From: Sutterella sp047777475
GTDB lineage: Bacteria; Pseudomonadota; Gammaproteobacteria; Burkholderiales; Burkholderiaceae_F
Length of the DNA stretch: 64,000 bases
Reading direction: 5' to 3'
Assembly: GCA_047777475.1 (NCBI GenBank)
Contig: JBKEET010000002.1
Location: 310,001-374,000 of the forward strand
In this document: one piece after another, positions 51,924-60,637 of the stretch
Position numbering within the stretch: the stretch's first letter is position 1
How the letters are laid out: each line of letters opens with the position of its first letter
Translations under genes and position numbers: made by a program
The notes under the pieces: model-generated
The model's input: the letters and a program-made list of their open reading frames with translations, nothing else
What the model was told of the DNA's origin: nothing
The model's database searches: none

Positions 51924-52844
51924 ATGAACAGAAGCTGTGCGGCTGCGCTCATTGTCTGCGGGCTGCTCTCCGGCGCTGCGTGCCAGGCCGAAGAGACGCA
52001 GGCCGGTGCCCTGACGATCGAGCAGCGCGGCGAGGCCGCCGACAAGGTGCTCAACGACACGTCGTTTGCCGACAGGTGGGGCGCCAAGGGCGCCATCCCG
52101 TCGGCCGAAGTCGCCGAAAAAGTGAAGAAAGAAGGCGAAGACCTCGAAAAGGCCGTGGACAGGGCCTTTGCGGAGAAAAAGCGCGTCTGCACCGAAAAGT
52201 TTCTCGTCAACCGCTGCGTTGAGAAGGCGCGCCGCGCGGCCTTCCAGCGCAAGAAGGAAATCCGCGCCGTCGTCGTCACGGCCGACGACATGATCCGCGC
52301 CAAGCGCACGCAGGACCTCGAGAAAAAGCGCGCCGAGCAGCGCGCCGACGTGACGATCCCAGCCGATATGGCGGGAAGCGCAGGCGATTCGGGCGCTTCC
52401 AGCGCGCCGCATAAGACCGGCCACATCGGCCAGACGGCCGAAGACGTCGAGCGCAACAACGCCCGCGCCGCGGAGCGCCGCTCCCGCGAGGCGGCCAACG
52501 TGAAGGCCTACGAGAAGAAGCAGAAGGAAGCGGCGGAGCGCGCCGCCAAGGTGCCCAAGCCCACCGCGCACATCGGCCTCACCGCCGAGGAAGCGGCGAA
52601 GAAAGGCAGCGCCGCCGAGGCAGCCAAGGCCGAGGAGGGCGCCAACCAGAAGGCGTTCGACGAGAAGCAGGCCGAGGCCGCCGACCGCCGCTCCAAGGCG
52701 GACGAGGATGCGGCCGCGCGCCGCAAGAAGCGCCTCGACCGGCAGAAGAACGCCCAGGAAAACCTGAAGCAGCGCGAGGAAGCGCAGCAGCGCTACGAGC
52801 AGGAGAAGAAGGAACACAAGTCGGGTCTGGAGGCCTACTTCTGA
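51924..52844 (+). CDS. Exported coiled-coil protein with internal repeats (function unknown)
   Basis: A 306-residue protein with a signal-like N-terminus (CAAALIVCGLLSGAACQAEE); Cys-20 is not in a good lipobox, so it is probably periplasmic. After a Cys pair (Cys-89, Cys-98) the rest is a highly charged coiled coil. Residues 167-209 and 216-258 are tandem repeats sharing HIGxTAE, then KAYEKKQKEAAER or KAFDEKQAEAADR. The protein is not recognised. GAGGAGCATTTCC sets the start. It ends 4 bases before the dinG-like ATG, so the two share an mRNA. Confidence 0.75.
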   Translation: MNRSCAAALIVCGLLSGAACQAEETQAGALTIEQRGEAADKVLNDTSFADRWGAKGAIPSAEVAEKVKKEGEDLEKAVDRAFAEKKRVCTEKFLVNRCVEKARRAAFQRKKEIRAVVVTADDMIRAKRTQDLEKKRAEQRADVTIPADMAGSAGDSGASSAPHKTGHIGQTAEDVERNNARAAERRSREAANVKAYEKKQKEAAERAAKVPKPTAHIGLTAEEAAKKGSAAEAAKAEEGANQKAFDEKQAEAADRRSKADEDAAARRKKRLDRQKNAQENLKQREEAQQRYEQEKKEHKSGLEAYF

Positions 52845-52848
52845 AGCG

Positions 52849-55050
52849 ATGAGCGAAGAGAGCGCAAAGGACGCAAAGGAGGCTCTCCCGCAGGGACCGA
52901 GTCCGCTTGAAGAGCGCGTGGCGCGCGTTTTCTCCGAAAACGGCCCCTTGAGCCGTGCGGTGAGCGGCTTCAGGCTCCGCGAGGGCCAGCGCGAGTTTGC
53001 GCTCGCGGTGGCCCGGACCATTGACCGTCAGGGCACGCTCGTCGCCGAGGCCGGCACGGGCACGGGCAAGACGTTTGCGTACCTCACGCCGGCGCTGCTC
53101 GCCGGGCTCACCTGCATTATCTCGACGGCCGGCAAGGCCCTGCAGGACCAGCTCTTCAGCAAGGATCTCCCCGCGCTCTCCAAGGCGCTGCACGTGCCGG
53201 TCTCGGCCGCCGTGCTCAAAGGGAGGAGCAACTACGTCTGCCGCTTCCGTCTCGAGCTCGCGCGCTCCGAGGGCATGCTCCCCGAGCGGGACTCGTACGT
53301 GAAGCTGCGCAAGATCGAGCGCTTTGCGGCCGTCTCGCAGACGGGCGACAAGGCCGAGCTCCCCGACGTGCCCGAAAACGACCCGCTCTGGCCCATGGTG
53401 ACGAGCTCGCGCGAGAACTGCCTCGGGCGCGACCGCTGCCCGAATTTCGAAGACTGCTTCGTGCGCCGGGCGCGCGAGCGCGCGCTCAAGGCCCAGGTCG
53501 TGGTGGTGAACCACCACCTTTACCTGAGCGCCATGGCGATCAAAAAGGAAATCGACACGGGGATCGACGCGCTGCTCCCTTCCGCCGGCATCACAGTGAT
53601 CGACGAGGCTCATCAGCTCCCTGACACTGCCTCGGCCTTCTTCGGCGAGACGCTCTCGACCTTCGACATCGCCGAGACGGCCCGCAATATCTTTGCCGCC
53701 GGCGCTTCGAAGTGCCGCGACGGCGCGCAGTGGGACCCGCTCTACCGCAAGGTCGACAAGGCCTGCGACGAGCTGTCGCTCGCCGCGGCCGGGCAGCTCG
53801 ACGAAAACGAGAGCCGTGCCGTCGACGAAATCGCCGACCTCACGGGGATCCGCGACGCCCTGAAGAAACTCCTCGAGCGCTGCGACGATCTTCTCAAGGC
53901 GGCGCACGAAAACGAAGGCCGCGACCCCAACCTCGACACCCACGCCGCGCACTTTGCCGAGATCTGCGACGAGATCGAAGCGTGGCTCAAGACGGTCTCG
54001 GAGCGCACCGGCGACGGCGAAGAAAAGAAGGCGGGCGGCGAGCCGCAGAAGGCCGCCGCCGCGGCGGCGCCCGCCCGAAAGCCGGCCGAAGCCGCAGCGG
54101 GCGAAGCCGTCCCCGCGGACCCGGGCGCGGCGCCCGGGGAGCCGCAGGCCCCGGAGGCGAAGGACTCGGAGCGCGTGCTCTGGATGCAGCGCCTGCACTC
54201 GGGCGTGCGCTTCAACGACACGCCGCTTTCCTTTGCCAAGGATTTCGCGCAGATGCGCGCCGCGCAGGACGGCGCCTGGGTGTTCACCTCCGCCACGCTC
54301 TCGAGCGGCGGCGACTTCAGGCATTTCAAGGCGGAGCTCGGCATCGGCGAGTGCGAGGAGCACAGCTGGCCGAGTCCGTTCAAGTTCTGGGAGCAGGGCT
54401 GCTTTTATCTGCCGGAGATGCCCGCTCCCTCCAACAACACGATCGAGCACACCGACAGGATCATCGAGAAGACCTGGCCGATCATCAACGCCGCGGGCGG
54501 CAGGACGTTTCTGCTCTGCACATCGCTCGCCGCGGTCGACGAGGCAGCGCTGCGGCTGCGCGAGCTCCTGAGCGCCAACGGCGACCCGTATCCGCTGCTC
54601 GTGCAGGGCGACCTGCCGAAGGGCGCCTTAATCGACGAGTTCCGGCACCTCGGCAACGCGATCCTCGTGGGCTCGATGAGCTTTTGGCAAGGCGTCGACG
54701 TCCGGGGCGAGGCGCTCTCGCTCGTGATCATCGACAAGCTCCCCTTTGCGGCGCCGGGCGATCCCGTCGTCAAGGCGCGCAGCCGCGCCGTGGCCGACCG
54801 CGGCGGCAAGCCGTTCTTCGAGCTCTCGCTGCCCGAGGCGGTGATTACGCTCAAGCAGGGCGCGGGACGCCTTATCCGCAGCGAAACCGACCGCGGCATG
54901 CTGATCCTCTGCGACGAGCGCGTCATCACGAGGCGCTACGGCGGCATCGTCTTAAAAAGCCTGCCCGACTTCTTCCGCACCCGCAGGGAGAGCAAGGCGC
55001 TCGAGTTTTTCCTCAACCCCGAGCAGTACTTCAAAGGGCTTTACCGCTGA
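52849..55050 (+). CDS. dinG: DinG-type ATP-dependent DNA helicase (iron-sulfur)
   Basis: A 733-residue superfamily II 5'-3' helicase that unwinds DNA, R-loops and forks. Walker A is AGTGTGKT (68-75). Four cluster cysteines lie at 131, 191, 197 and 203 (NYVC; CLGRDRC; EDC), the XPD/DinG arrangement. The DEAH box is at 252-255, FTSATL is a helicase motif, and QGAGRLIRSETDRGM is motif VI. An Ala/Pro/Glu-rich insertion (about residues 385-440, including PQKAAAAAAPARKP) interrupts the core between motifs and looks like a disordered loop specific to this lineage. Confidence 0.94.
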   Translation: MSEESAKDAKEALPQGPSPLEERVARVFSENGPLSRAVSGFRLREGQREFALAVARTIDRQGTLVAEAGTGTGKTFAYLTPALLAGLTCIISTAGKALQDQLFSKDLPALSKALHVPVSAAVLKGRSNYVCRFRLELARSEGMLPERDSYVKLRKIERFAAVSQTGDKAELPDVPENDPLWPMVTSSRENCLGRDRCPNFEDCFVRRARERALKAQVVVVNHHLYLSAMAIKKEIDTGIDALLPSAGITVIDEAHQLPDTASAFFGETLSTFDIAETARNIFAAGASKCRDGAQWDPLYRKVDKACDELSLAAAGQLDENESRAVDEIADLTGIRDALKKLLERCDDLLKAAHENEGRDPNLDTHAAHFAEICDEIEAWLKTVSERTGDGEEKKAGGEPQKAAAAAAPARKPAEAAAGEAVPADPGAAPGEPQAPEAKDSERVLWMQRLHSGVRFNDTPLSFAKDFAQMRAAQDGAWVFTSATLSSGGDFRHFKAELGIGECEEHSWPSPFKFWEQGCFYLPEMPAPSNNTIEHTDRIIEKTWPIINAAGGRTFLLCTSLAAVDEAALRLRELLSANGDPYPLLVQGDLPKGALIDEFRHLGNAILVGSMSFWQGVDVRGEALSLVIIDKLPFAAPGDPVVKARSRAVADRGGKPFFELSLPEAVITLKQGAGRLIRSETDRGMLILCDERVITRRYGGIVLKSLPDFFRTRRESKALEFFLNPEQYFKGLYR

Positions 55051-55155
55051 GGCGGGCAAAGGAAGGCCCGGGCTCCGCACGGGGCGGGGCGCCGGGCCTA
55101 ATGCTCTCTGAAGTCCGGAGCCGCTCTTTAGGGAGCGGTCCGGTCACGGGGTTTA

Positions 55156-56961
55156 TCAGTGAACGTCCTTCACGGCCGAATCGGCGGCGATGTAGCCGGA
55201 GATGATGGCCCAGGAGTTCATCATGGCGGTCATCGAGTCAGCGCCGTTGGCACCGCCCACGACGCAGCCAGCGCCGTAGAGGTTGCCGATCGGCTTGCCG
55301 GAGGTGTTGAGGATCTGCATGTTGCCGTCGGCCTTCAGGCCGCCGAGCGTCGTGCAGAAGCGCACCTTCTGCTCAACGATGTGCCACGGTCCCTTGTTCA
55401 GGGGTTTCAGCGTCTTGCGGCCGAAGTCCTTGTCCTGGCCGTCCTTCACGAAGCCGTTCCAGCGGTCGACCGTCTTCTGCAGGCCGGCGGGGTCAATGCC
55501 CATCTTCTTGGCGGCTTCGGCCAGGTTGTCGGAGACAGCCATCACAGGACGGCCGTTGTTGACGATCGTGGCCCACTTGTCAAGGTCGGACGCGGAGGCG
55601 ACGAGCTTGTCCTCGAGCGATTTGGCGACGTACTCCTTCCAGGCGGGCTCGTCCATCACGATGTACATGATGGAGTTCTTCTGCGCCTTGGTCGCGTCGG
55701 TCAGCGTGCCGAGGCCCTTGAGCTCGTCGACGAAGCGGTTGCCGTCCGTGTTGACGTAGATGGCGCCCGACTTCTTGATCGTGTCGGTCGAAGAGGCCGT
55801 GGCGGCCAGGCCGTGGTGCGGCGTGGTCTCGACGCCCTGCGGGTACTGCTTGACGAGGTCAAGGTTGATCGTCGCGGCGCCGATCTCGCGGCCCATCTTC
55901 AGGCCGTCGCCGCTGTCGGAGTCAAGGCCGTAGAAGAGGAACTGCTTGACGCCAGCGGGGATCAGATCGCGGTTGGCGCCGTAGCCGCCCGAGGCGAGAA
56001 TCACAGCCTTCGTGTTGAAGAGCTTGTAGCTGCCGTCGGGGAGCTTCGCGCGCACGCCGACCACGTTGCCGTTCTTGTCGGTGATGAACTTCTCGGCGCG
56101 CGTCTCGGTCATGATCTTGCCGCCGTTCTTCTCGAAGATGCCGCTCATCAGACGCAGGAAGTTAACCGAGCGCCCGGTCACGCCGAGCTGGCGGTTGGCG
56201 GAATGGTCCGGATACTGCGTGGCGGCCGGGCCGTACGGGATCTTCAGGTCGTAAATCAGCCAGTCGACCACCTTGCCCGCGTTCTCTGTCGTCGCCTTGA
56301 CGAGCACCGGGTCGTTCTTGTTCTTGCCGACCTTCATGATGTCCTTGTAGGCGAGCTCGGGGCTGTCCTTGGTCTCCTTCATGACCTCGCGCTGGTAGCG
56401 CGAGCCCGTGGCGATGAGCGTGCCGGCGTTGAGCTGCGTGTCGCCGCCGATCTGCGGCATCTTCTCGATCAGGATCGTCTTCTTGCCCTGCGTCGCGGAG
56501 CGCACGGCCGCGGTGATGCCCGAGGCACCGCCGCCGATCACGAGAATGTCGGTGTCAATCTTTTCGGTGGTGCCTTTCTTCGAGGGAACCTTGGCGACGA
56601 TCGGCTTGAAGTCGGCGGGGTTGCCGCCGGCGGCCTTGATGGCGTTGTCAACGGCCTCGAAGATGCCCTTCGAGGTGAGCGTCGCGCCCGTGACCGTGTC
56701 GATCTTCGTGGAGTTCGCCTTGACGATGGCGTCCGGCAGGCGCTTCAGCGCCGGGTCGGAAACGCCAGCCGTCTCGGTCTGCTTGACGATCTTCACGCCG
56801 GTGATCTTGCCGCCCTGGAACGTTACGGAAGCCGTGATGGGGCCGCCGCGGCCCATGCCGGTGCCTTCAAACGTTCCGTCCTTGACGGCGGCCGTGGCCG
56901 AGGCGCTCAGAGCGGCCGCAACAGCGGCAGCCGCCAGTGTGACTGCAAACTTTTTATACAT
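55156..56961 (-). CDS. Sec-exported FMN/FAD fumarate-reductase-type flavoprotein
   Basis: A 601-residue periplasmic flavoprotein. It has a Sec signal (YKKFAVTLAAAAVAAALSASATA). The FMN-binding domain has TGATLT at 91-96, with Thr-96 the expected covalent FMN site. The FAD_binding_2 domain starts at DILVIGGGASG (GGGASG 143-148) and shows the fumarate-reductase-type active-site blocks TQLNAGTLIATGSRYQ and GAIYVNTDGNRFVDE. It has no haem motifs. It is a Sec counterpart of the Tat enzyme at 27.7 kb with a different active-site surface, so probably a different unsaturated acceptor. The start follows GAGGAGAATCCAGC. Confidence 0.93.
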   Translation of the reverse strand: MYKKFAVTLAAAAVAAALSASATAAVKDGTFEGTGMGRGGPITASVTFQGGKITGVKIVKQTETAGVSDPALKRLPDAIVKANSTKIDTVTGATLTSKGIFEAVDNAIKAAGGNPADFKPIVAKVPSKKGTTEKIDTDILVIGGGASGITAAVRSATQGKKTILIEKMPQIGGDTQLNAGTLIATGSRYQREVMKETKDSPELAYKDIMKVGKNKNDPVLVKATTENAGKVVDWLIYDLKIPYGPAATQYPDHSANRQLGVTGRSVNFLRLMSGIFEKNGGKIMTETRAEKFITDKNGNVVGVRAKLPDGSYKLFNTKAVILASGGYGANRDLIPAGVKQFLFYGLDSDSGDGLKMGREIGAATINLDLVKQYPQGVETTPHHGLAATASSTDTIKKSGAIYVNTDGNRFVDELKGLGTLTDATKAQKNSIMYIVMDEPAWKEYVAKSLEDKLVASASDLDKWATIVNNGRPVMAVSDNLAEAAKKMGIDPAGLQKTVDRWNGFVKDGQDKDFGRKTLKPLNKGPWHIVEQKVRFCTTLGGLKADGNMQILNTSGKPIGNLYGAGCVVGGANGADSMTAMMNSWAIISGYIAADSAVKDVH

Positions 56962-57026
56962 GCTGGATTCTCCTCTGCGGGAGCGCACGGGCGCCCCCGT
57001 CGTTTGTTTTCTCCGGCAACTATTTT

Positions 57027-57039
57027 TGCAGAATCATGC
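57027..57039. promoter_or_regulatory. Repeated motif TGCAGAATCATGC, site 1
   Basis: Matches the site at 57121-57136 in 12 of 13 bases. It lies 66 bases upstream of the flavoprotein start. Possibly a regulator half-site pair. Confidence 0.45.
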
Positions 57040-57120
57040 GGCTCCGGCTTTATACAAGCGCATAAAAGACAAGGTTTTTTTCTGTTTTGCGGGTTTGTTC
57101 CTATTCCCTGCGCAGCGGCC

Positions 57121-57136
57121 ATGCAGAATTATGCAT
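57121..57136. promoter_or_regulatory. Palindrome ATGCAGAATTATGCAT, site 2
   Basis: CATGCA-GAATTA-TGCATG is a perfect 6-base inverted repeat (57120-57137 when C and G are included). The spacing from site 1 is 95 bases, about nine helical turns, which suits looping by a bound regulator. Confidence 0.5.
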
Positions 57137-57497
57137 GATGTTTTTCAAAAAATACACAGTATCGCTTCGGGCTGGGATCAGAGGTGAAGGCCGCTCCGAT
57201 CGGCCAGGAAATGGTTATGTTTCTTATGAAGAACGATGAAAAATGTAGCCCGCAGATCAGATTCGATGATGGAATAAAAGTTATAAAAAACAGTTATCTT
57301 TGGAATGTCTTAGCAACACGACGGCATGACGAAGATCAAAAATTTTTTTGATTGAAGGCGGCTATTGATTAGGTAGGTTGATTTTATCTGCTGAAAGACT
57401 AGTATAAGGTACAGAAATCAAATAAAAAACAAACATATAACAAACACCCAAAAATCCCCCTAACCCCCGACACTTATTTTATAAATAGGTGATTTAT

Positions 57498-59051
57498 ATG
57501 AAATTATCACAAATCCTGAGCCTCATTGTATCTAGACGGTCCTTTCACAGGACCCTGATTGCCGCCTCGGTCTGCTCGGCGCTTTGCGGTGCCGGCTTCG
57601 TGGCTCCTGCTTTGGCTGATGAGGTCAATGTCTATCACGAAGAGTCCCACTATCCTGTGGATTTAAACGGCAATCCGATAACAGATGCTCCAAATTCGGT
57701 TTATGTTGGGTTGAGTGTATTTTTCAATATGTCTGGTTCGCATACGTTTGAACACATAAAGGTTAATGCGTACACCGATACAGTGCAGGGTGCCATATAC
57801 GATGAGCACACTAATTATGGTGAAATCAGACTGCTCGTCAACGAACCCACAGAGTCAGGAAACGGCACTCCAGTCGATGCCATGAATGCTTGGCTCTTAT
57901 TTATCTCAGATAACCAAGGGACCGTTGTACTCGCGAATGAAGGCGGTGTTGTGGATATAGGCAACTATGTCTATAGGCTGAGTTCAAGACCCAGTACGTA
58001 CGAACCAGAGTTTAGCCATCTACCTTTTGTAAATCCTCAGGAATGGTATCTTGAACGTGTCATAGAAACGCCGGAAGAACCTGAAGAGCCGGTCGTTCCG
58101 GAAGAGCCCGTGCTGAGCCCGTCGGCCGAAACGGCCCTGCTGCTGACGCGTGCGGCAAGCCAGACGGCCCTTTACTTGGGACAGCTCGACGACCTGAGAA
58201 AGCGCCTCGGCGATGTGCGCCAGCAGGGCGAGCAGAACGGCGCATGGGTGAGCTTCGTGAGGAACCGCACACATCTCTCGGGCTACCGCGGCGCGCGCCT
58301 TAGGAACGATGCCTTCCGGCTCAATGTCGGCTACGACCGCAAGGTCACGCCCGACTGGCTCGTCGGCGGCTACTTCCATTTCACCAAGGGCGACCAGAAG
58401 GCGAGGAACTCCTGGAACCTCTCGACCGGCGACTCGCACTCCGAAAGCTTCTCGCTCTACGCAACGAAGCTCTTTGACTCGGGCGCCTACCTCGACTTCG
58501 TTGCGGGCGCTGACCGCTATCACCAGACGCTGCGCACGCACATGCTCGACGGCACGCCGGTCAAGGGCCGCTACAACAACTGGGGCATGGGCCTTTCGGT
58601 GGAAGCGGGCCATCACTTCATCCTGGGCGAGTCCAAGAGCTGGTTCGCCGAGCCTCAGGTCCAGCTGAGCTACTACCGCGTCAAGGGCGACGACTTCAAT
58701 CTCTCGAACGGCATGAAGATCGACCAGGACTCGACCGACAGCCTCACGGGCCGCGCAGGCCTGGTGTTCGGGCGCCGCAGCCTCGATGCGGACGGCACGT
58801 TCATGGGCGACTTCTACCTCAAGGCCGGCCTGCTCTATGAGTTCCTCGGCGACCAGACGCTTCGCTTGAACGGCGAAAGCTTCGATCTCGACGGACTCGG
58901 CACGCGCGTCTATTACGGCTTCGGCGGCGAGCGGTACCTGTCGCGCCACGGCGACGAGAGCGTCAAGCTCTACGGCCAGTTCGAGCGCCAGGAAGGCAAT
59001 AACTTCACGCAGGACTTTGAGTTCCGCCTCGGCCTGAAGTACGTCTTCTAA
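57498..59051 (+). CDS. Autotransporter (type Va) with short AT-rich passenger
   Basis: A 517-residue outer-membrane protein. An extended signal peptide (SRRSFHRTLIAASVCSALC) is cleaved after ALA at 40. The passenger, about residues 41-195, is rich in Asn/Thr/Val and shows no pertactin-type repeat. A Pro/Glu linker (TPEEPEEPVVPEEPV) leads to the autotransporter beta domain, residues about 225-517 (GAWVSFVRNRTHLSG; LNVGYDRKVTPDWLVGGYFHF; GLSVEAGHHF), ending with the barrel signature KYVF. The ATG at 57498 follows AGGTGATTTAT. The passenger DNA is clearly lower in GC than the barrel DNA, a mosaic structure. Confidence 0.92.
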   Translation: MKLSQILSLIVSRRSFHRTLIAASVCSALCGAGFVAPALADEVNVYHEESHYPVDLNGNPITDAPNSVYVGLSVFFNMSGSHTFEHIKVNAYTDTVQGAIYDEHTNYGEIRLLVNEPTESGNGTPVDAMNAWLLFISDNQGTVVLANEGGVVDIGNYVYRLSSRPSTYEPEFSHLPFVNPQEWYLERVIETPEEPEEPVVPEEPVLSPSAETALLLTRAASQTALYLGQLDDLRKRLGDVRQQGEQNGAWVSFVRNRTHLSGYRGARLRNDAFRLNVGYDRKVTPDWLVGGYFHFTKGDQKARNSWNLSTGDSHSESFSLYATKLFDSGAYLDFVAGADRYHQTLRTHMLDGTPVKGRYNNWGMGLSVEAGHHFILGESKSWFAEPQVQLSYYRVKGDDFNLSNGMKIDQDSTDSLTGRAGLVFGRRSLDADGTFMGDFYLKAGLLYEFLGDQTLRLNGESFDLDGLGTRVYYGFGGERYLSRHGDESVKLYGQFERQEGNNFTQDFEFRLGLKYVF

Positions 59052-59080
59052 ACGGCGAAACTGAGCAAGCTCAGACAAAG

Positions 59081-59112
59081 CGGGCGAAGCCGAAAAGCTT
59101 CGCCCGTTTTTT
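59081..59112 (+). terminator. Terminator after autotransporter gene
   Basis: CGGGCGAAGC-CGAAAA-GCTTCGCCCG followed by TTTTTTC. Confidence 0.9.
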
Positions 59113-59131
59113 CAAGCTGATGCGATGCGGC

Positions 59132-60250
59132 CTAGCGGGAGCGCGGTTGCTGCTGCGTCACGCAGTGCAGCATGCCGCCGTTCTTGTAGAGCGCCGCAAC
59201 GTTGATCGGCACGATGCGCCGGCCCGGGTAGAGCCCCTGCAGGATCGCCTCGGCTTTTTTGTCGTTGCGGTCGCCGTAAACGGGGAGCAGCACGGCCTTG
59301 GTGCCGACGTAGAAGTTGAGGTAGGAGCCTTTGTAGCCGAGGCCTTTCACGTTCCTTGCGGTGAGCGGCACTTCGACGATGCGGTAGCGCTTTCCCGCGG
59401 CATTCGTCGCCGCGGTGAGTTTCTCGTAATCCTTGGGATCGGCGTGCTCGTAAAGCTCGAAGAAATCGCTCTCCGGAACGGTGAGCAGCGTGTCGGCATC
59501 GTAAAAGCGCGCGAAGCCGTCGATGTGCGCATCGGTGATGTCCTCGCCCGTGACGCCTTCGAGCCAGATGAAACGCTTCGCGCCGAGGTAGCGGCGCAGG
59601 TACGCTTCGGCCTCGGCCTGCGGCATGCCCGGGTTGCGCGCCTTGCTGATCACGGCGCTTTTCGTCGCGAGCAGCGTGCCGTCGGGAGAGAGCTCGACGG
59701 CGCCGCCCTCGAGCACGAAGCCCGGGATGTCGAGCCGCGGCACGCCGATCGCCTTGGAGACGGCCCGCGGGATGCGGTCGTCGTTCGCAAAGGGCGTTTT
59801 GCGGCCCCACCCGTCGAAGGCGAAGTCGGCGATGTAGAGGCGGTTCGCCTTGTCAAAGACGAACATCGGGCCGGTGTCGCGGGCCCAGACGTCGTCGGAC
59901 GGGGCGACGAGGAAATCGATCTTCGAAAGGTCGGCGCCTTTTTCGGAGAGAAGCTTTGTGACGCGCGCCCTGAGCGCCTCGTCGCGGGCGATGATGTGCA
60001 CCCGCTCGCCCGTGTGGAGCGCCAGCGTCATCTGAACCCAGATGGGCTCGATCGCCGCGGCGTACTTGGCGCCGTAGGTGCGCGCGTGCGGCCAGATGAG
60101 CCAGGTGCCTTCGTGCGGCAGGCTTTCGTCGGGGAAAAAGTATTGGGCTTCCGGCATGTTGGGATTCTCTCCTGAAGCGGCGGCGGGCTGCACGGCGCCG
60201 AGGACGAGCGATGCAGCGAGGCAGAAAAGCGTTTTTGCGGTGCGTTTCAT
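59132..60250 (-). CDS. Exported agmatine deiminase-family enzyme (PPAD fold)
   Basis: A 372-residue guanidino-group hydrolase. The family blocks GTWLIWPHARTYG, VWARDTGPMFVFD, DITDAHIDGFARFYD (His/Asp) and GGMLHCVTQQQP (nucleophile Cys-363) are all present. Agmatine deiminases make N-carbamoylputrescine from agmatine. Unlike the usual cytoplasmic enzyme it has a signal peptide (RTAKTLFCLAASLVLGAVQPAAASG), so it should act in the periplasm. It is the last gene of the NSS transporter operon and starts 3 bases after the stop of the small membrane protein. Peptidyl-arginine deiminase of the same fold is an alternative. Confidence 0.9.
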   Translation of the reverse strand: MKRTAKTLFCLAASLVLGAVQPAAASGENPNMPEAQYFFPDESLPHEGTWLIWPHARTYGAKYAAAIEPIWVQMTLALHTGERVHIIARDEALRARVTKLLSEKGADLSKIDFLVAPSDDVWARDTGPMFVFDKANRLYIADFAFDGWGRKTPFANDDRIPRAVSKAIGVPRLDIPGFVLEGGAVELSPDGTLLATKSAVISKARNPGMPQAEAEAYLRRYLGAKRFIWLEGVTGEDITDAHIDGFARFYDADTLLTVPESDFFELYEHADPKDYEKLTAATNAAGKRYRIVEVPLTARNVKGLGYKGSYLNFYVGTKAVLLPVYGDRNDKKAEAILQGLYPGRRIVPINVAALYKNGGMLHCVTQQQPRSR

Positions 60251-60253
60251 CGG

Positions 60254-60637
60254 TCAGTGGAAAAGCGCGGCCGCCGCGGCAAGCAGGGCGGCTGCGGCGG
60301 CAAGGAAAGCGGCGGCGGCGAGTGCGGCGGCAAGGAGCGTCCTGCGCGCGCCCGAGAGGAAGCCCTGGCGCTCCGCTTCGGGGAGCGCCAGGGCGTTTTG
60401 GGCGGCGCTTTTGTAGACGAGGCAGAGCGCCGCGGCAAAGAGCACAAAAAGCAGCGCCGAGACGCCGGCAAGGCGCGCTGCGGCTTCGGCGGCGCTTCCC
60501 GGCCAAACAAAAGCGAGCGCATAAAAAAGGGCGCTCATCCCGAGCCAGAGAGGCCGGTGCGCCCGGTACTCGCCCGCCAGGGCCGCGCGCACGGCGGCGC
60601 GGCCCCCGGCCGGGGCGGAAGGATGCGCTTCGCTCAC
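60254..60637 (-). CDS. Small alanine-rich membrane protein in the NSS operon
   Basis: A 127-residue protein starting with GTG that overlaps the stop of the NSS gene (GTGA), so it is translationally coupled. Predicted topology: cytoplasmic start, helices at about 31-48, 55-75 and 97-125, the last almost pure Ala/Leu. It is not a MetS-type small NSS subunit, which is much shorter. No family recognised; co-translation suggests an accessory role for the transporter upstream. Confidence 0.7.
   Translation of the reverse strand: MSEAHPSAPAGGRAAVRAALAGEYRAHRPLWLGMSALFYALAFVWPGSAAEAAARLAGVSALLFVLFAAALCLVYKSAAQNALALPEAERQGFLSGARRTLLAAALAAAAFLAAAAALLAAAAALFH

Larger units (their letters stand above)
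56962..57497. other. AT-rich divergent regulatory region
   Basis: This 536-base stretch lies between the flavoprotein (-) and the autotransporter (+). It holds no gene. The left part carries two copies of TGCAGAATYATGC. The right part (57200-57497) is AT-rich, with TTGATT (57378) and TATAAG (57403) as a possible autotransporter promoter and a C-rich tract CCCAAAAATCCCCCTAACCCCC at 57447-57468 (given in pieces: CCC, CCCCC, CCCCC) in the leader. Confidence 0.6.
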
